Below, piece by piece: positions 1 through 7,355 of a stretch of 35,377 nt of DNA. Source of the DNA: Candidatus Omnitrophota bacterium (lineage in GTDB: Bacteria > Omnitrophota > Gorgyraeia > Gygaellales > Profunditerraquicolaceae); the NCBI GenBank assembly GCA_018895075.1, contig JAHIOW010000005.1:1-35377 (forward strand), written 5' to 3'. Below the pieces are notes generated by a model, which did not search any database, had not been told where the DNA came from, and worked only from the letters and a program-made list of their open reading frames with translations. Each line of letters opens with the position of its first letter. Within the stretch, counting starts at the first letter, position 1. A program made the position numbers and the translations under genes.

Positions 1-64
1 CGTTTTATCTTTTATTTCGTTATCTACCAATATGTTAGCATAAATATGAGAAAGAACAAGCATT

Positions 65-104
65 TTTTCCGACGGGAGAATAAATCTCTCCGACGAGAAA
101 ATAG
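65..104 (+). repeat. Two copies of a short TTTTCCGACGAGAAAATAG-like motif
   Basis: Two adjacent copies, a degenerate one at 65-83 and a good one at 86-104, lie downstream of the last lipoprotein gene. The second copy shares 18 identical bases with the reverse complement of 35253-35270 at the other end of the window. Each copy can form a small TTTTC/GAAAA hairpin. Positions 1-148 otherwise hold no gene that I can support; the ORF at 46-300 on the plus strand is a shadow. The role is unknown. Confidence 0.6.
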
Positions 105-148
105 AGAAAATTTAGTCAGAGTTTTTCAGAGCTCTCTTTTTTCACAGG

Positions 149-628
149 CTACTCCACCGTCAAATCCTCCTCTATATAATTGCTTAACCGTTCCTTTAAC
201 TGATTTACGCGCGCCTGTTCCTGGGCGCATGCTTCTTCTTCTATCTTTTTCATCTTTTCTCTGTATTCGGGGTCATGCTCGTATTTATGCTCCGAAATAA
301 TAACTGCGGGAAGCCGGAATATTCCGAAGATGCCTTTTATAAACGCCATCGGATAATCCCAAAGGGTTATTTTAAAACGGTCCGTAAGATAACCCATTTG
401 CCTATAGTAATACTCTACGGCTTTCCTGCGCCTGTTAAAACGTTCTTTTGCCAGGCCAAGATCAGCAGGTACGCTATTATCCTTACCTCGTGTATATTCT
501 AAAATAACAGAACCGTCCCGGGAAACTATATATCCATCGCCGTATGGTTTTTGGCCATAATCGAACTTATATGTCACGCAGCCGGATAAAAATAAAACTA
601 ATAGCAATAAGCTAAGGATTTTTTTCAT
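149..628 (-). CDS. Predicted lipoprotein of unknown function, 159 aa
   Basis: The product starts with a short charged region, a hydrophobic stretch and a lipobox LSGC, with the acylated Cys at residue 17. It should therefore be exported and lipid-anchored. The mature part has no domain that I recognise. Around residues 85-115 there is a moderately hydrophobic segment (WDYPMAFIKGIFGIFRLPAV), and the C-terminal 45 residues are highly charged and helical, probably coiled coil. It follows a second small lipoprotein gene by 12 bases and looks like the last gene of the operon, since 149 bases without a gene follow to the window edge. The two lipoproteins may act together at the envelope, but this is only inferred from adjacency. 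Confidence 0.75.
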   Translation of the reverse strand: MKKILSLLLLVLFLSGCVTYKFDYGQKPYGDGYIVSRDGSVILEYTRGKDNSVPADLGLAKERFNRRRKAVEYYYRQMGYLTDRFKITLWDYPMAFIKGIFGIFRLPAVIISEHKYEHDPEYREKMKKIEEEACAQEQARVNQLKERLSNYIEEDLTVE

Positions 629-640
629 AGAGTATAGCCT

Positions 641-862
641 TTACTCAAAAACTCCCAGCCCCTCTAATTTTTTACGCAACTGTTCAATCCTGCGTTCCTT
701 TTCTTTCAGTAGGTTTTGCAGTCTTATTATTTCCCCATCTTTCTCTAGAAGAGATTCCTTGAGTTCCGCCTGGCTCTCTAACCTGCTTTTGGGGACAACC
801 GCGCATCCGATTACTCCCAGGCACAACAAGACTAATAAACCCTTCTTCAACGCCACGCCCAT
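641..862 (-). CDS. Small coiled-coil lipoprotein, 73 aa
   Basis: The product has an N-terminal signal peptide with a lipobox VIGC. After it comes an almost pure heptad-like helix (KESLLEKDGEIIRLQNLLKE and onward), so this is a lipid-anchored coiled-coil stub, in general architecture like Lpp-type or spacer lipoproteins. I chose the ATG at 862 over the ORF-track start at 886. AAAGGAGG lies about 10 bases upstream of 862, and 862 falls directly after the coaX stop. The longer form would overlap coaX and put a charged MMKGGRDR in front of the signal peptide. The family is not recognised. It probably forms an envelope pair with the next lipoprotein. Confidence 0.7.
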   Translation of the reverse strand: MGVALKKGLLVLLCLGVIGCAVVPKSRLESQAELKESLLEKDGEIIRLQNLLKEKERRIEQLRKKLEGLGVFE

Positions 863-863
863 C

Positions 864-1604
864 CTATCCCGGCCTCCTTTCATCATAAATCAGATTTAAT
901 CCTTTGATAGTCAAATCTTCATCCGTCTTATCCATCTTTTTACAGAATCCTTGGATTAAGCGGATATTTCCGCCCGTACCAATGACCCGGGCATCTTTCC
1001 CTATTTTATCTTTTATCCTCTCAACCAGATTATCCAGGAGCGCGGTGAAACCATAAATTATTCCGCTGAGCATACTGCTTTTGGTATCCCTGCCTATGAA
1101 TTCTTTAGGCCTTTCTAATTTTATTTTAGGTAACAGCGCAGTGCGCTCAGCAAGGGCATCTAAAGAAATATCTAATCCCGGCAGAATCATCCCGCCCAAA
1201 TATTCTTTGTTTCTGGATATCAAATCAAAGGTAATGGCCGTGCCAAAATCAACGATGATTAAAGGCGCCCCGTATAACTTAACCCCGGCATAGGCATTAA
1301 CCAGACGGTCCTGGCCTACCTGCTTAGGTTTACGATAAAGATTTTTTATCGGCGCTCTACTATCCTTACCTAATATACAGGGCCTGCATTGAAATAATCT
1401 CCTGACATCCTTCTCCAGGATTTTTGTAACAGCAGGCACAACACTGCAGATGATACAACCATCGATTTTAATCTTCCTTAATCTGTTTTTAAATCTTGGC
1501 AGATTATAATCTTTTGTGGCAAGATTAAATCTTTTTATAATCTTATTGCCGGAAAATAAACCCAAATTAATATTGGTATTGCCTATATCAATAGCTAGCA
1601 GCAT
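864..1604 (-). CDS. coaX: Type III pantothenate kinase CoaX
   Basis: This enzyme phosphorylates pantothenate, the first step of coenzyme A synthesis, in the cytoplasm. The ASKHA fold signature is clear: the phosphate loop DIGNTN near the N-terminus, DFGTAITFDLI in the middle, GGMILPGLDIS after it and GTGGN near the C-terminus. About 246 residues is normal for the family. The ORF track starts at 1625, but MLLAIDIGNTN at 1604 is the natural start. The extra residues upstream come from uvrB and from a palindromic repeat (1618-1653). With the chosen start it overlaps the uvrB end by 17 bases. A stand-alone CoaB is encoded about 11 kb away in the same direction, so two CoA steps are in this window. 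Confidence 0.93.
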   Translation of the reverse strand: MLLAIDIGNTNINLGLFSGNKIIKRFNLATKDYNLPRFKNRLRKIKIDGCIICSVVPAVTKILEKDVRRLFQCRPCILGKDSRAPIKNLYRKPKQVGQDRLVNAYAGVKLYGAPLIIVDFGTAITFDLISRNKEYLGGMILPGLDISLDALAERTALLPKIKLERPKEFIGRDTKSSMLSGIIYGFTALLDNLVERIKDKIGKDARVIGTGGNIRLIQGFCKKMDKTDEDLTIKGLNLIYDERRPG

Positions 1605-3606
1605 AACCATTACTATTAGGGACACCCTTTCTGCTAATCGGGAGGGTGTCCCTGAGGGTTTTTATTTTATCTCTAATTACTGCGGCCTTCTCAAACTGCA
1701 GGTTCCTAGCCGCTAATTCCATCTCGTATCCTAACTCTGATATGTATCTATTCAACTCGTATTCATCTTTCTCCTGGCCGGTTAAAGATTCCACAAATTC
1801 CTCTGCTTCATCCATGGCCTCAATCCCCTCTCTTATTGCCTTCTGGATGCTACGGGGGATAATCTTGTTCTTCTCATTAAACTCTAATTGTAATTTTCTG
1901 CGGCGGACACTTTCTGTGATTGCCTTTTTCATCGAGCCGGTTCGCGTGTCGGCATACATAATGATTGTGCCGTTAATATTGCGCGCGGCGCGTCCGGCAA
2001 CCTGGATCAGGGAAGTAGCTGAACGCAAAAATCCTTCTTTATCCGCATCTAAAATCGCCACTAATGATACCTCAGGCAGGTCCAGCCCTTCTCTCAATAA
2101 ATTTATCCCCACCAGGCAATCAAATTCTCCCCGCCTTAAACCTTTAATGATTTTTGCGCGTTCAATAGTTTTAATCTCAGAGTGTAGATATTTTACCCTT
2201 AAACCCTGCTCTTGTAAATAGCTGGTTAGGTCTTCAGCCATACGTTTAGTCAGGGTGGTTACTAAAGTACGCTCGTTCCTTTGCGCGCGCCTCTTTACTT
2301 CTTTAATCAAATCCTGGAGTTGCCCTGCGCTGGGTTTTACTATAATCCGGGGGTCAATTAGGCCTGTAGGCCGGATGACCTGCTCAATTACCTCAAGCCC
2401 AGTTTTCTTTATTTCAAATTCAGCCGGGGTAGCTGAGGCAAAAATTACCTGCTTTACTAAATCCTCAAACTCCGCAAACTTTAAAGGACGGTTATCTAAA
2501 CAGGAAGGCAGCCGGAAACCATACTCTACCAAGACCTCTTTTCTGGCGCGGTCACCTTCATACATCCCCCTTAATTGCGGTATAGTGACATGAGATTCAT
2601 CAATGATGGTTAAAAAATCCTCGGGAAAATAATCCATTAAGCAATAAGACCGAAAACCTTGCGGCCTGTCTGAAAGATGCCGCGAATAATTTTCAATGCC
2701 GTGACAATACCCTATTTCTTTTAACATCTCCATATCGTAACGGGTACGCGTCTCTAACCTTTGGGCCTCTAATAATTTATTTTTACTCTTTAAAAAATTT
2801 ACCCTGCCTTCTAACTCCCGTTCTATGGGTTTAAGGGCGCCGGCGATTTTATCACCGGAAACTATGAAATGCTTCGCCGGATATATGGCTACTTTATCTA
2901 AGGCACTTAATACCTGCCCGGAGATGGGGTTAAATTCAGTAATCTTTTCTATTTTCTCCCCGAATAATTCTATGCGCAATGCCTTCTCCTGATAAGAAGG
3001 AAATAACTCTAGCACATCTCCCCTCACCCGGATCCTTCCGCGGATAAACTCGTAGTCATTTCTCTCGTATTGTATTTGAATAAATCTTAAAATTAAGTCA
3101 TCCCGGGAAATAGTCTGGCCCTTTTCGATAAAAACCAGCGACTCCCGATAGTCTTCAGGGGAACCCAAATTATAAATACAGGATACCGAGGCAACAATCA
3201 GCACATCGCGCCGGCTCATAAGCGAACTGGTGGCAGAAAGCCTCAGGCGGTCCAACCTCTCGTTAATAGAAGCGTCTTTCTCTATATATGTATCTGTGGA
3301 AGCTATATATGCCTCGGGTTGATAATAATCATAATAACTGACAAAATACTCTACCGCATTTGCAGGAAAAAACTCTTTAAATTCCGAATATAATTGCGCG
3401 GCTAGGGTTTTATTATGCGAAATAACCAGGACTGGTTTATTGATACCGGCGATACAACTGGCGAGGGTAAAGGTCTTGCCGGAACCGGTAACGCCTAAAA
3501 GCGTCTGATATCTCTGCCCATTTAAAAGGTTCCTGCTTAATGCTGCGATTGCCCGGGGCTGATCCCCGCAAGGTTTAAATTTAGTTTTTAATTTAAATAA
3601 ACTCAA
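1588..3606 (-). CDS. uvrB: Excinuclease ABC subunit B (UvrB)
   Basis: UvrB is the damage-verifying helicase-like subunit of nucleotide excision repair and works with UvrA and UvrC. Seen: Walker A GVTGSGKT at residues 38-45, the beta-hairpin region around YFVSYYDYYQPEAYI, the DESH box, motif VI QVAGRAARN, and a C-terminal UVR motif ending near IRDKIKTLRD. The length of 672 is typical. The last 20 or so residues (TLPISRKGVPNS and beyond) are not UvrB sequence. They are read from a 36-bp palindromic element at 1618-1653, so the native C-terminus has been replaced. The start overlaps the nadC end by 14 bases. uvrA and uvrC are not in the window. Confidence 0.97.
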   Translation of the reverse strand: MSLFKLKTKFKPCGDQPRAIAALSRNLLNGQRYQTLLGVTGSGKTFTLASCIAGINKPVLVISHNKTLAAQLYSEFKEFFPANAVEYFVSYYDYYQPEAYIASTDTYIEKDASINERLDRLRLSATSSLMSRRDVLIVASVSCIYNLGSPEDYRESLVFIEKGQTISRDDLILRFIQIQYERNDYEFIRGRIRVRGDVLELFPSYQEKALRIELFGEKIEKITEFNPISGQVLSALDKVAIYPAKHFIVSGDKIAGALKPIERELEGRVNFLKSKNKLLEAQRLETRTRYDMEMLKEIGYCHGIENYSRHLSDRPQGFRSYCLMDYFPEDFLTIIDESHVTIPQLRGMYEGDRARKEVLVEYGFRLPSCLDNRPLKFAEFEDLVKQVIFASATPAEFEIKKTGLEVIEQVIRPTGLIDPRIIVKPSAGQLQDLIKEVKRRAQRNERTLVTTLTKRMAEDLTSYLQEQGLRVKYLHSEIKTIERAKIIKGLRRGEFDCLVGINLLREGLDLPEVSLVAILDADKEGFLRSATSLIQVAGRAARNINGTIIMYADTRTGSMKKAITESVRRRKLQLEFNEKNKIIPRSIQKAIREGIEAMDEAEEFVESLTGQEKDEYELNRYISELGYEMELAARNLQFEKAAVIRDKIKTLRDTLPISRKGVPNSNGYAASY
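1618..1653. repeat. Palindromic element, GGGACACCC family, at the uvrB 3' end
   Basis: The ends AGGGACACCCT and AGGGTGTCCCT are inverted around TTCTGCTAATCGGG. A near-identical 36-bp copy lies at 11752-11787, about 10 kb away between cstA and apgM, which shows that it is a dispersed element and not uvrB sequence. Here it is translated as part of the UvrB tail. Confidence 0.85.
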
Positions 3607-4522
3607 GGCTCATATCGATTGATTTTAACGAGTGGGTTAAATCACCGATGGAAATCATCTCTACGCCGCTAGCGGCAATCTTTCTCACGTTTTTTAAAGT
3701 TACCCTGCCTGATACTTCTAATTTGGGCGTTAGGTTACCTCTAATCTTAACCGCTTTTTTTATATTTTTAATACTCATATTATCCAGCATAATTATATCC
3801 GGTTTTAGTTTCAAGACTTCTTTAAGTTCTTTTAAACTCTTCACTTCTATTTCTACCTTGACATTTTTTTTATTCTTAATTCTCTTAAAAAATTCTTTTA
3901 ATCTGACAACTGACAACTCCTGCATGCCGCCCGCCTGCCGGCGAGGCAGGGCAGGCATGGGACAACTGATAACTTTAAAATGATTATCCTTAATCAGCAA
4001 CATCTCATCCAATCTAAACCTATGATTATACCCCCCGCCTACCCTTACTGCATACTTTTCTAATTCCCTTAGGCCGGGAATAGTCTTACGGGTATCCATA
4101 ATCTTTACCCCGTTAGAAAATCCTTTCTTTATTTTCTTACCACTTTTTCTAACGGGGTTTACCATATAGGGCTCTACCCTATCTACATATTTCTTTGTCT
4201 TGGTGGCAATACCAGAAAGAAAACTTAAGAAGTTAAGGGCTACCCTCTCTGCAATTAATATACTCTGTGCCTTTCCGAAGAGCCGGGCGATAACCTTTCC
4301 CTTTTTTACTAACCTACCGTCTTGAACCTGAGGTTTGAATTTTATGTTTTTATCCTGGGCTTTAAATACCCGGCGCGCTATATCCAGGCCACAAACCAAA
4401 CAATCCTCTTTGGCTAATAGAATCGCCTTTGCGTGTCTATCTTTAGGGATAATTGATGTGCTGGTAATATCCCCCTTACCAATATCCTCTTTTAACGCCA
4501 CCCTTATAATATCTTTTATCAT
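3593..4522 (-). CDS. nadC: Nicotinate-nucleotide pyrophosphorylase (quinolinate phosphoribosyltransferase), with two inserts
   Basis: NadC converts quinolinate and PRPP to nicotinate mononucleotide in de novo NAD synthesis. Family blocks are clear: the N-terminal ALKEDIGKGDITS, the middle DTRKTIPGLRELEKYAVRVGGGYNHR, LIKDNH, then VEIEVKSLKEL and IMLDNMS. At 309 residues it is longer than the usual 270-290. Two segments explain this. NPVRKSGKKIKKGFSNGV comes from a palindrome with perfect 14-bp arms at 4107-4158. CPMPALPRRQAGG comes from a GC-rich palindrome at 3921-3959. Both keep the frame and fall between conserved blocks, so the enzyme may still work. It follows valS by 28 bases and overlaps uvrB. 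nadA and nadB are not in the window. Confidence 0.95.
   Translation of the reverse strand: MIKDIIRVALKEDIGKGDITSTSIIPKDRHAKAILLAKEDCLVCGLDIARRVFKAQDKNIKFKPQVQDGRLVKKGKVIARLFGKAQSILIAERVALNFLSFLSGIATKTKKYVDRVEPYMVNPVRKSGKKIKKGFSNGVKIMDTRKTIPGLRELEKYAVRVGGGYNHRFRLDEMLLIKDNHFKVISCPMPALPRRQAGGMQELSVVRLKEFFKRIKNKKNVKVEIEVKSLKELKEVLKLKPDIIMLDNMSIKNIKKAVKIRGNLTPKLEVSGRVTLKNVRKIAASGVEMISIGDLTHSLKSIDMSLEFI
3921..3959. repeat. GC-rich palindromic element inside nadC (CCTGCCGGCAGG family)
   Basis: TGCATGCC...GGCATG arms enclose GCCTGCCGGCGAGGCAGG. The element is flanked by CTGACAACT and GACAACTGA. It is translated in nadC as CPMPALPRRQAGG, between conserved blocks. Related palindromes lie in nnrD (20535-20555) and upstream of tilS (26712-26731). 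Confidence 0.8.
4107..4158. repeat. Palindromic element inside nadC with 14-bp perfect arms
   Basis: ACCCCGTTAGAAAA at 4107-4120 is exactly inverted at 4145-4158, enclosing 24 bases. It is read in frame as NPVRKSGKKIKKGFSNG. I see no second copy of this family in the window. Confidence 0.8.
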
Positions 4523-4550
4523 TAGGCCTCGTTTTTAATCCAAGTATTAT

Positions 4551-7355
4551 TTATGAGCAATGCAATTCATCAAGCAATTTTTCTAATCTCTTGATTCTAT
4601 CTTCTAATTCTTTCTTTTCGTTTTTAATATTCTCTATCACCTCGGCAGGCGCATTTTTAATGAAAGCGGGGTTCTCTAAAGTTTTCTGTTTGGATTCTCT
4701 GCGGATTAGCTCTTCAGATATTTTCTTCTTTATCTTAACCTGCTCCTTTGATACCTCAATGATGCCGCTAAAATGCAGGTATATATCTGTATCTTTGGTT
4801 ATATCGCTGATGGTAGCCGTTGGCCTGTTATTAGCATCCAAAATTTTTAAATCCTGAAGCCGGGTTAATTTTATAACCAGGCTTCTGTTACTTTCGAGCA
4901 ATTGCCTGTCTATTTTAGCATGCGGGTAGATAGAGACTAAAATTTCCTGTTCGGGCTTAATCTCAATCTCGGTGCGTAAATTCCTTATTGCTTTAATAAC
5001 CGCAAACAGCGATTCCATCTGCTTTTCTATTTTCTTATCAACCATTTGCTCTTGTATATGCGGCCAGGGCTGAACCATTATACTGGTATTCTGATATTCT
5101 GATATTCCGGTATCCTGATTTAGCCTCTGCCAAATCTCTTCGGTTATAAAAGGCATAAAGGGATGTAACGCTCTTAGCGATTTCTCCAAAACCTTATACA
5201 TAACTATCTGAGTATTCCTGTTCTCTGTGCTCTGTTTTCTGTTGACTAGAGCTGGCTTAGCCAGCTCTAAATACCAATCGCAGAATTCATGCCAGAAGAA
5301 CCCGTATAATATACCTGCTGCTTCATTAAACCGGTAAGTATCTAGTGCCTTATTTACTTTCTTTAGGGCAGAATAAAATCTGCTCAATATCCAGCGGTTC
5401 GTCATATCCAAATCTTCTTTTTTAAAGAATTGGCATAAATCTAATTCCTTACAATGGACTGTCCCCGGAGGGGACTGTCCCTTGAGAAGAGATGGCTCTA
5501 AATTCATTAAAATAAATCTTGAAGCATTCCAGATTTTGTTAGCGAAGTTTCTGCCCTGCTGGAATTTCTCTTTAGATAAAAATATGTCCTGGCCTCCTGT
5601 GGCTATGGATATCAGGCTAAAACGCAATGCGTCTGCGCCGTAATCATTTATAATCTCCAAAGGGTCTATGACGTTGCCCAGTGATTTAGACATCTTTTTA
5701 CCGGAAATGTCGCGTACCGTCCCATGGATATAGACATCCCCAAAGGGTATATCTTTCATGAACTCTAATCCGGCCATAATCATCCGCGCCACCCAGAAAA
5801 AGATTATTTCCGGCGCCGTTACCAGGACCGAGGTAGGATAAAAATATTTCAGTTCCTCGCAAGGGACTGTTCCCGACCTATCCCGAGCGAAGTCAATGGA
5901 AGGGGACTGTCCCTTGACAAATGTGGCAAATGGCCACAACCAGGAGGAAAACCAGGTATCCAGTACATCCTCGTCTTGTTTAAGATTTGAGGACTCGCAC
6001 CTTCTGCATGCCTTTGGCTCCTCTGTGCTGGCAAAGGCCTCTTTCCGGCAATCCAGGCAATACCATATCGGTATACGGTGACCCCACCAGATCTGCCTGG
6101 ATATACACCAATCCTGGATGTTCTCCATCCAGTTTAGATATACCTTGGTCCAACGTTTAGGATAGAACTTAATCTTGCCTTTTTTTACCGCTTCAATTGC
6201 CGGTTTTGCCAGGGATTTCATTCGCACAAACCATTGACGTGAAAGATAAGGCTCAATCAAAGTATGACAACGATAACAATGCCCTGCCGATAATTGGTGA
6301 GGCTGGACTTTCTCAAGCAAGCCTTTCTCTTTTAGGTCTTCTAGGATAACCTCTCTAGCTTCAAACCTGTCCATACCTCGGTAATCACCTGCGTTTTCAT
6401 TCAGACGGCCGTCGGCAAGCATAATATTTATAAATTCTAATTTGTGTTTCTTGCCTAATATATAATCATTGGGGTCATGCGCAGGGGTTACCTTCACCGC
6501 GCCAGTTCCAAACTCCATATCTACCATACTATCAGCAATTACTTTTATTTCCCTATTGATTAGAGGTAAAATCAAAACCTTGCCAATAAATTTTTTATAG
6601 CGCTTATCTTTAGGGTTGACTGCCACCGCGGTATCGCCTAACATCGTCTCGGGTCGGGTTGTTGCAACCACAACGTAGGGGACAGTCCCCGACTTGTCCT
6701 GAGCGAAGTCAATGGAGGGGGACTGTCCCCTAAGAGGATATCTTATATAATATAAATTCCCCTGGAGCTCGCTATGCGGCGCCTCCTCATCAGAGAGCGC
6801 AGTCTGACACCTGGGGCACCAGTTTATAACCTTATCATCCTGATAGATTAAACCTTTATTCCAAAGAGCAACAAAAACGCTTCTCACTGCCTTTGAATAC
6901 TCCTCATCCATGGTAAATCTGGCCCGCGGCCAATCACAGGAAGCGCCTAATTTTTTCAGCTGGTGTATGATAGTAGAGCCGTATTGCTCTTTCCACTGCC
7001 ATACCCTCTCAAGAAATTTTTCCCTTCCTAAATCCTGGCGCTTAAGGCCATCTTTAGCGATTTCCTTCTCCACTACATTTTGCGTGGCGATACCGGCATG
7101 GTCTGTGCCCGGCATCCAAAGCGATTCTTCGCCTTTCATTCTATGGTAGCGTATCAGGACATCCTGAATAGTATTATTCAGGGCATGGCCCATATGCAGG
7201 ATTCCGGTTATATTAGGAGGAGGTATAACTACGCAGAAAGGTTTTTTAGCAGGATTGGATTTTGCGGAAAATAAATTGTTCTCTTCCCAGGACTTATACC
7301 ATTTATCTTCGGTTTCCTTGGGATTATAACGACTGGGGATTTCATTCATACTCAC
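4551..7355 (-). CDS. valS: Valyl-tRNA synthetase with five in-frame insertions
   Basis: ValS charges tRNA-Val. Seen: the class I HIGH motif as PNITGILHMGHA, the editing-domain region TTRPETMLGDTAVAV, the KMSKS motif as GKKMSKSLGN, a Cys-pair zinc-like segment (CLDCRKEA...CRRC), and a C-terminal coiled coil (EELIRRESKQKTLE onward). Five stretches are foreign to the family: GQSPSIDFAQDKSGTVP (about 208-227), GQSPSIDFARDRSGTVP (481-499), GQSPPGTVHC (624-634), RKQSTENRNTQ (704-716) and QDTGISEYQNTSI (746-757). The first three come from one palindromic family, the last two from short tandem repeats. The frame stays open throughout. The start is GTG at 7355, in a GTGA overlap with cimA; ATG at 7349 is the alternative. 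Confidence 0.97.
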   Translation of the reverse strand: MSMNEIPSRYNPKETEDKWYKSWEENNLFSAKSNPAKKPFCVVIPPPNITGILHMGHALNNTIQDVLIRYHRMKGEESLWMPGTDHAGIATQNVVEKEIAKDGLKRQDLGREKFLERVWQWKEQYGSTIIHQLKKLGASCDWPRARFTMDEEYSKAVRSVFVALWNKGLIYQDDKVINWCPRCQTALSDEEAPHSELQGNLYYIRYPLRGQSPSIDFAQDKSGTVPYVVVATTRPETMLGDTAVAVNPKDKRYKKFIGKVLILPLINREIKVIADSMVDMEFGTGAVKVTPAHDPNDYILGKKHKLEFINIMLADGRLNENAGDYRGMDRFEAREVILEDLKEKGLLEKVQPHQLSAGHCYRCHTLIEPYLSRQWFVRMKSLAKPAIEAVKKGKIKFYPKRWTKVYLNWMENIQDWCISRQIWWGHRIPIWYCLDCRKEAFASTEEPKACRRCESSNLKQDEDVLDTWFSSWLWPFATFVKGQSPSIDFARDRSGTVPCEELKYFYPTSVLVTAPEIIFFWVARMIMAGLEFMKDIPFGDVYIHGTVRDISGKKMSKSLGNVIDPLEIINDYGADALRFSLISIATGGQDIFLSKEKFQQGRNFANKIWNASRFILMNLEPSLLKGQSPPGTVHCKELDLCQFFKKEDLDMTNRWILSRFYSALKKVNKALDTYRFNEAAGILYGFFWHEFCDWYLELAKPALVNRKQSTENRNTQIVMYKVLEKSLRALHPFMPFITEEIWQRLNQDTGISEYQNTSIMVQPWPHIQEQMVDKKIEKQMESLFAVIKAIRNLRTEIEIKPEQEILVSIYPHAKIDRQLLESNRSLVIKLTRLQDLKILDANNRPTATISDITKDTDIYLHFSGIIEVSKEQVKIKKKISEELIRRESKQKTLENPAFIKNAPAEVIENIKNEKKELEDRIKRLEKLLDELHCS
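5087..5118. repeat. 8-bp tandem repeat inside valS
   Basis: Four units of 8 bp, TATTCTGA, TATTCTGA, TATTCCGG and TATCCTGA, lie in a row. They are translated as part of QDTGISEYQNTSI just before the conserved MVQPWP block. As 32 bp they are not a multiple of three, so the flanks must compensate. Confidence 0.75.
5218..5246. repeat. Low-complexity TCTGT-type repeat inside valS
   Basis: An imperfect run of CTGT/TCTCTGTG/CTCTGTTTTCTGTTG units is translated as RKQSTENRNTQ between the anticodon-binding region (FCDWYLELAKPAL) and MYKVLEKSLRALHPFMPF. The conserved blocks on each side are intact. Confidence 0.6.
5456..5481. repeat. GGGGACTGTCCC palindromic element (short form) inside valS
   Basis: Two copies of GGACTGTCCC are separated by CGGAGG. 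They are translated as KGQSPPGTVHC. This is the short version, without the SIDFA core carried by the copies at 5861-5914 and 6676-6732. Confidence 0.8.
5861..5914. repeat. GGGGACTGTCCC palindromic element (long form) inside valS
   Basis: AAGGGACTGTTCCC and AGGGGACTGTCCCTT flank a core CGAGCGAAGTCAATGGA. It is read as KGQSPSIDFARDRSGTVPC. The core is nearly identical to the copy at 6676-6732 in the same gene. Confidence 0.85.
6676..6732. repeat. GGGGACTGTCCC palindromic element (long form) inside valS
   Basis: TAGGGGACAGTCCCC and GGGGGACTGTCCCCTA are inverted around CTGAGCGAAGTCAATGGA. It is read as RGQSPSIDFAQDKSGTVP, inside the region between ELQGNLYYIRYPL and the editing-domain strand VVVATTRPETMLGD. 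Confidence 0.85.

Noticed and set aside
1646-2221. 191-aa plus-strand ORF opposite uvrB
   Set aside because: It is a shadow of the uvrB reading frame and has no ribosome site or family match.
4551-7355. valS as a frameshifted or assembly-broken gene because of the odd segments
   Set aside because: The frame is open from start to stop, and conserved blocks continue in the same frame after each insertion.
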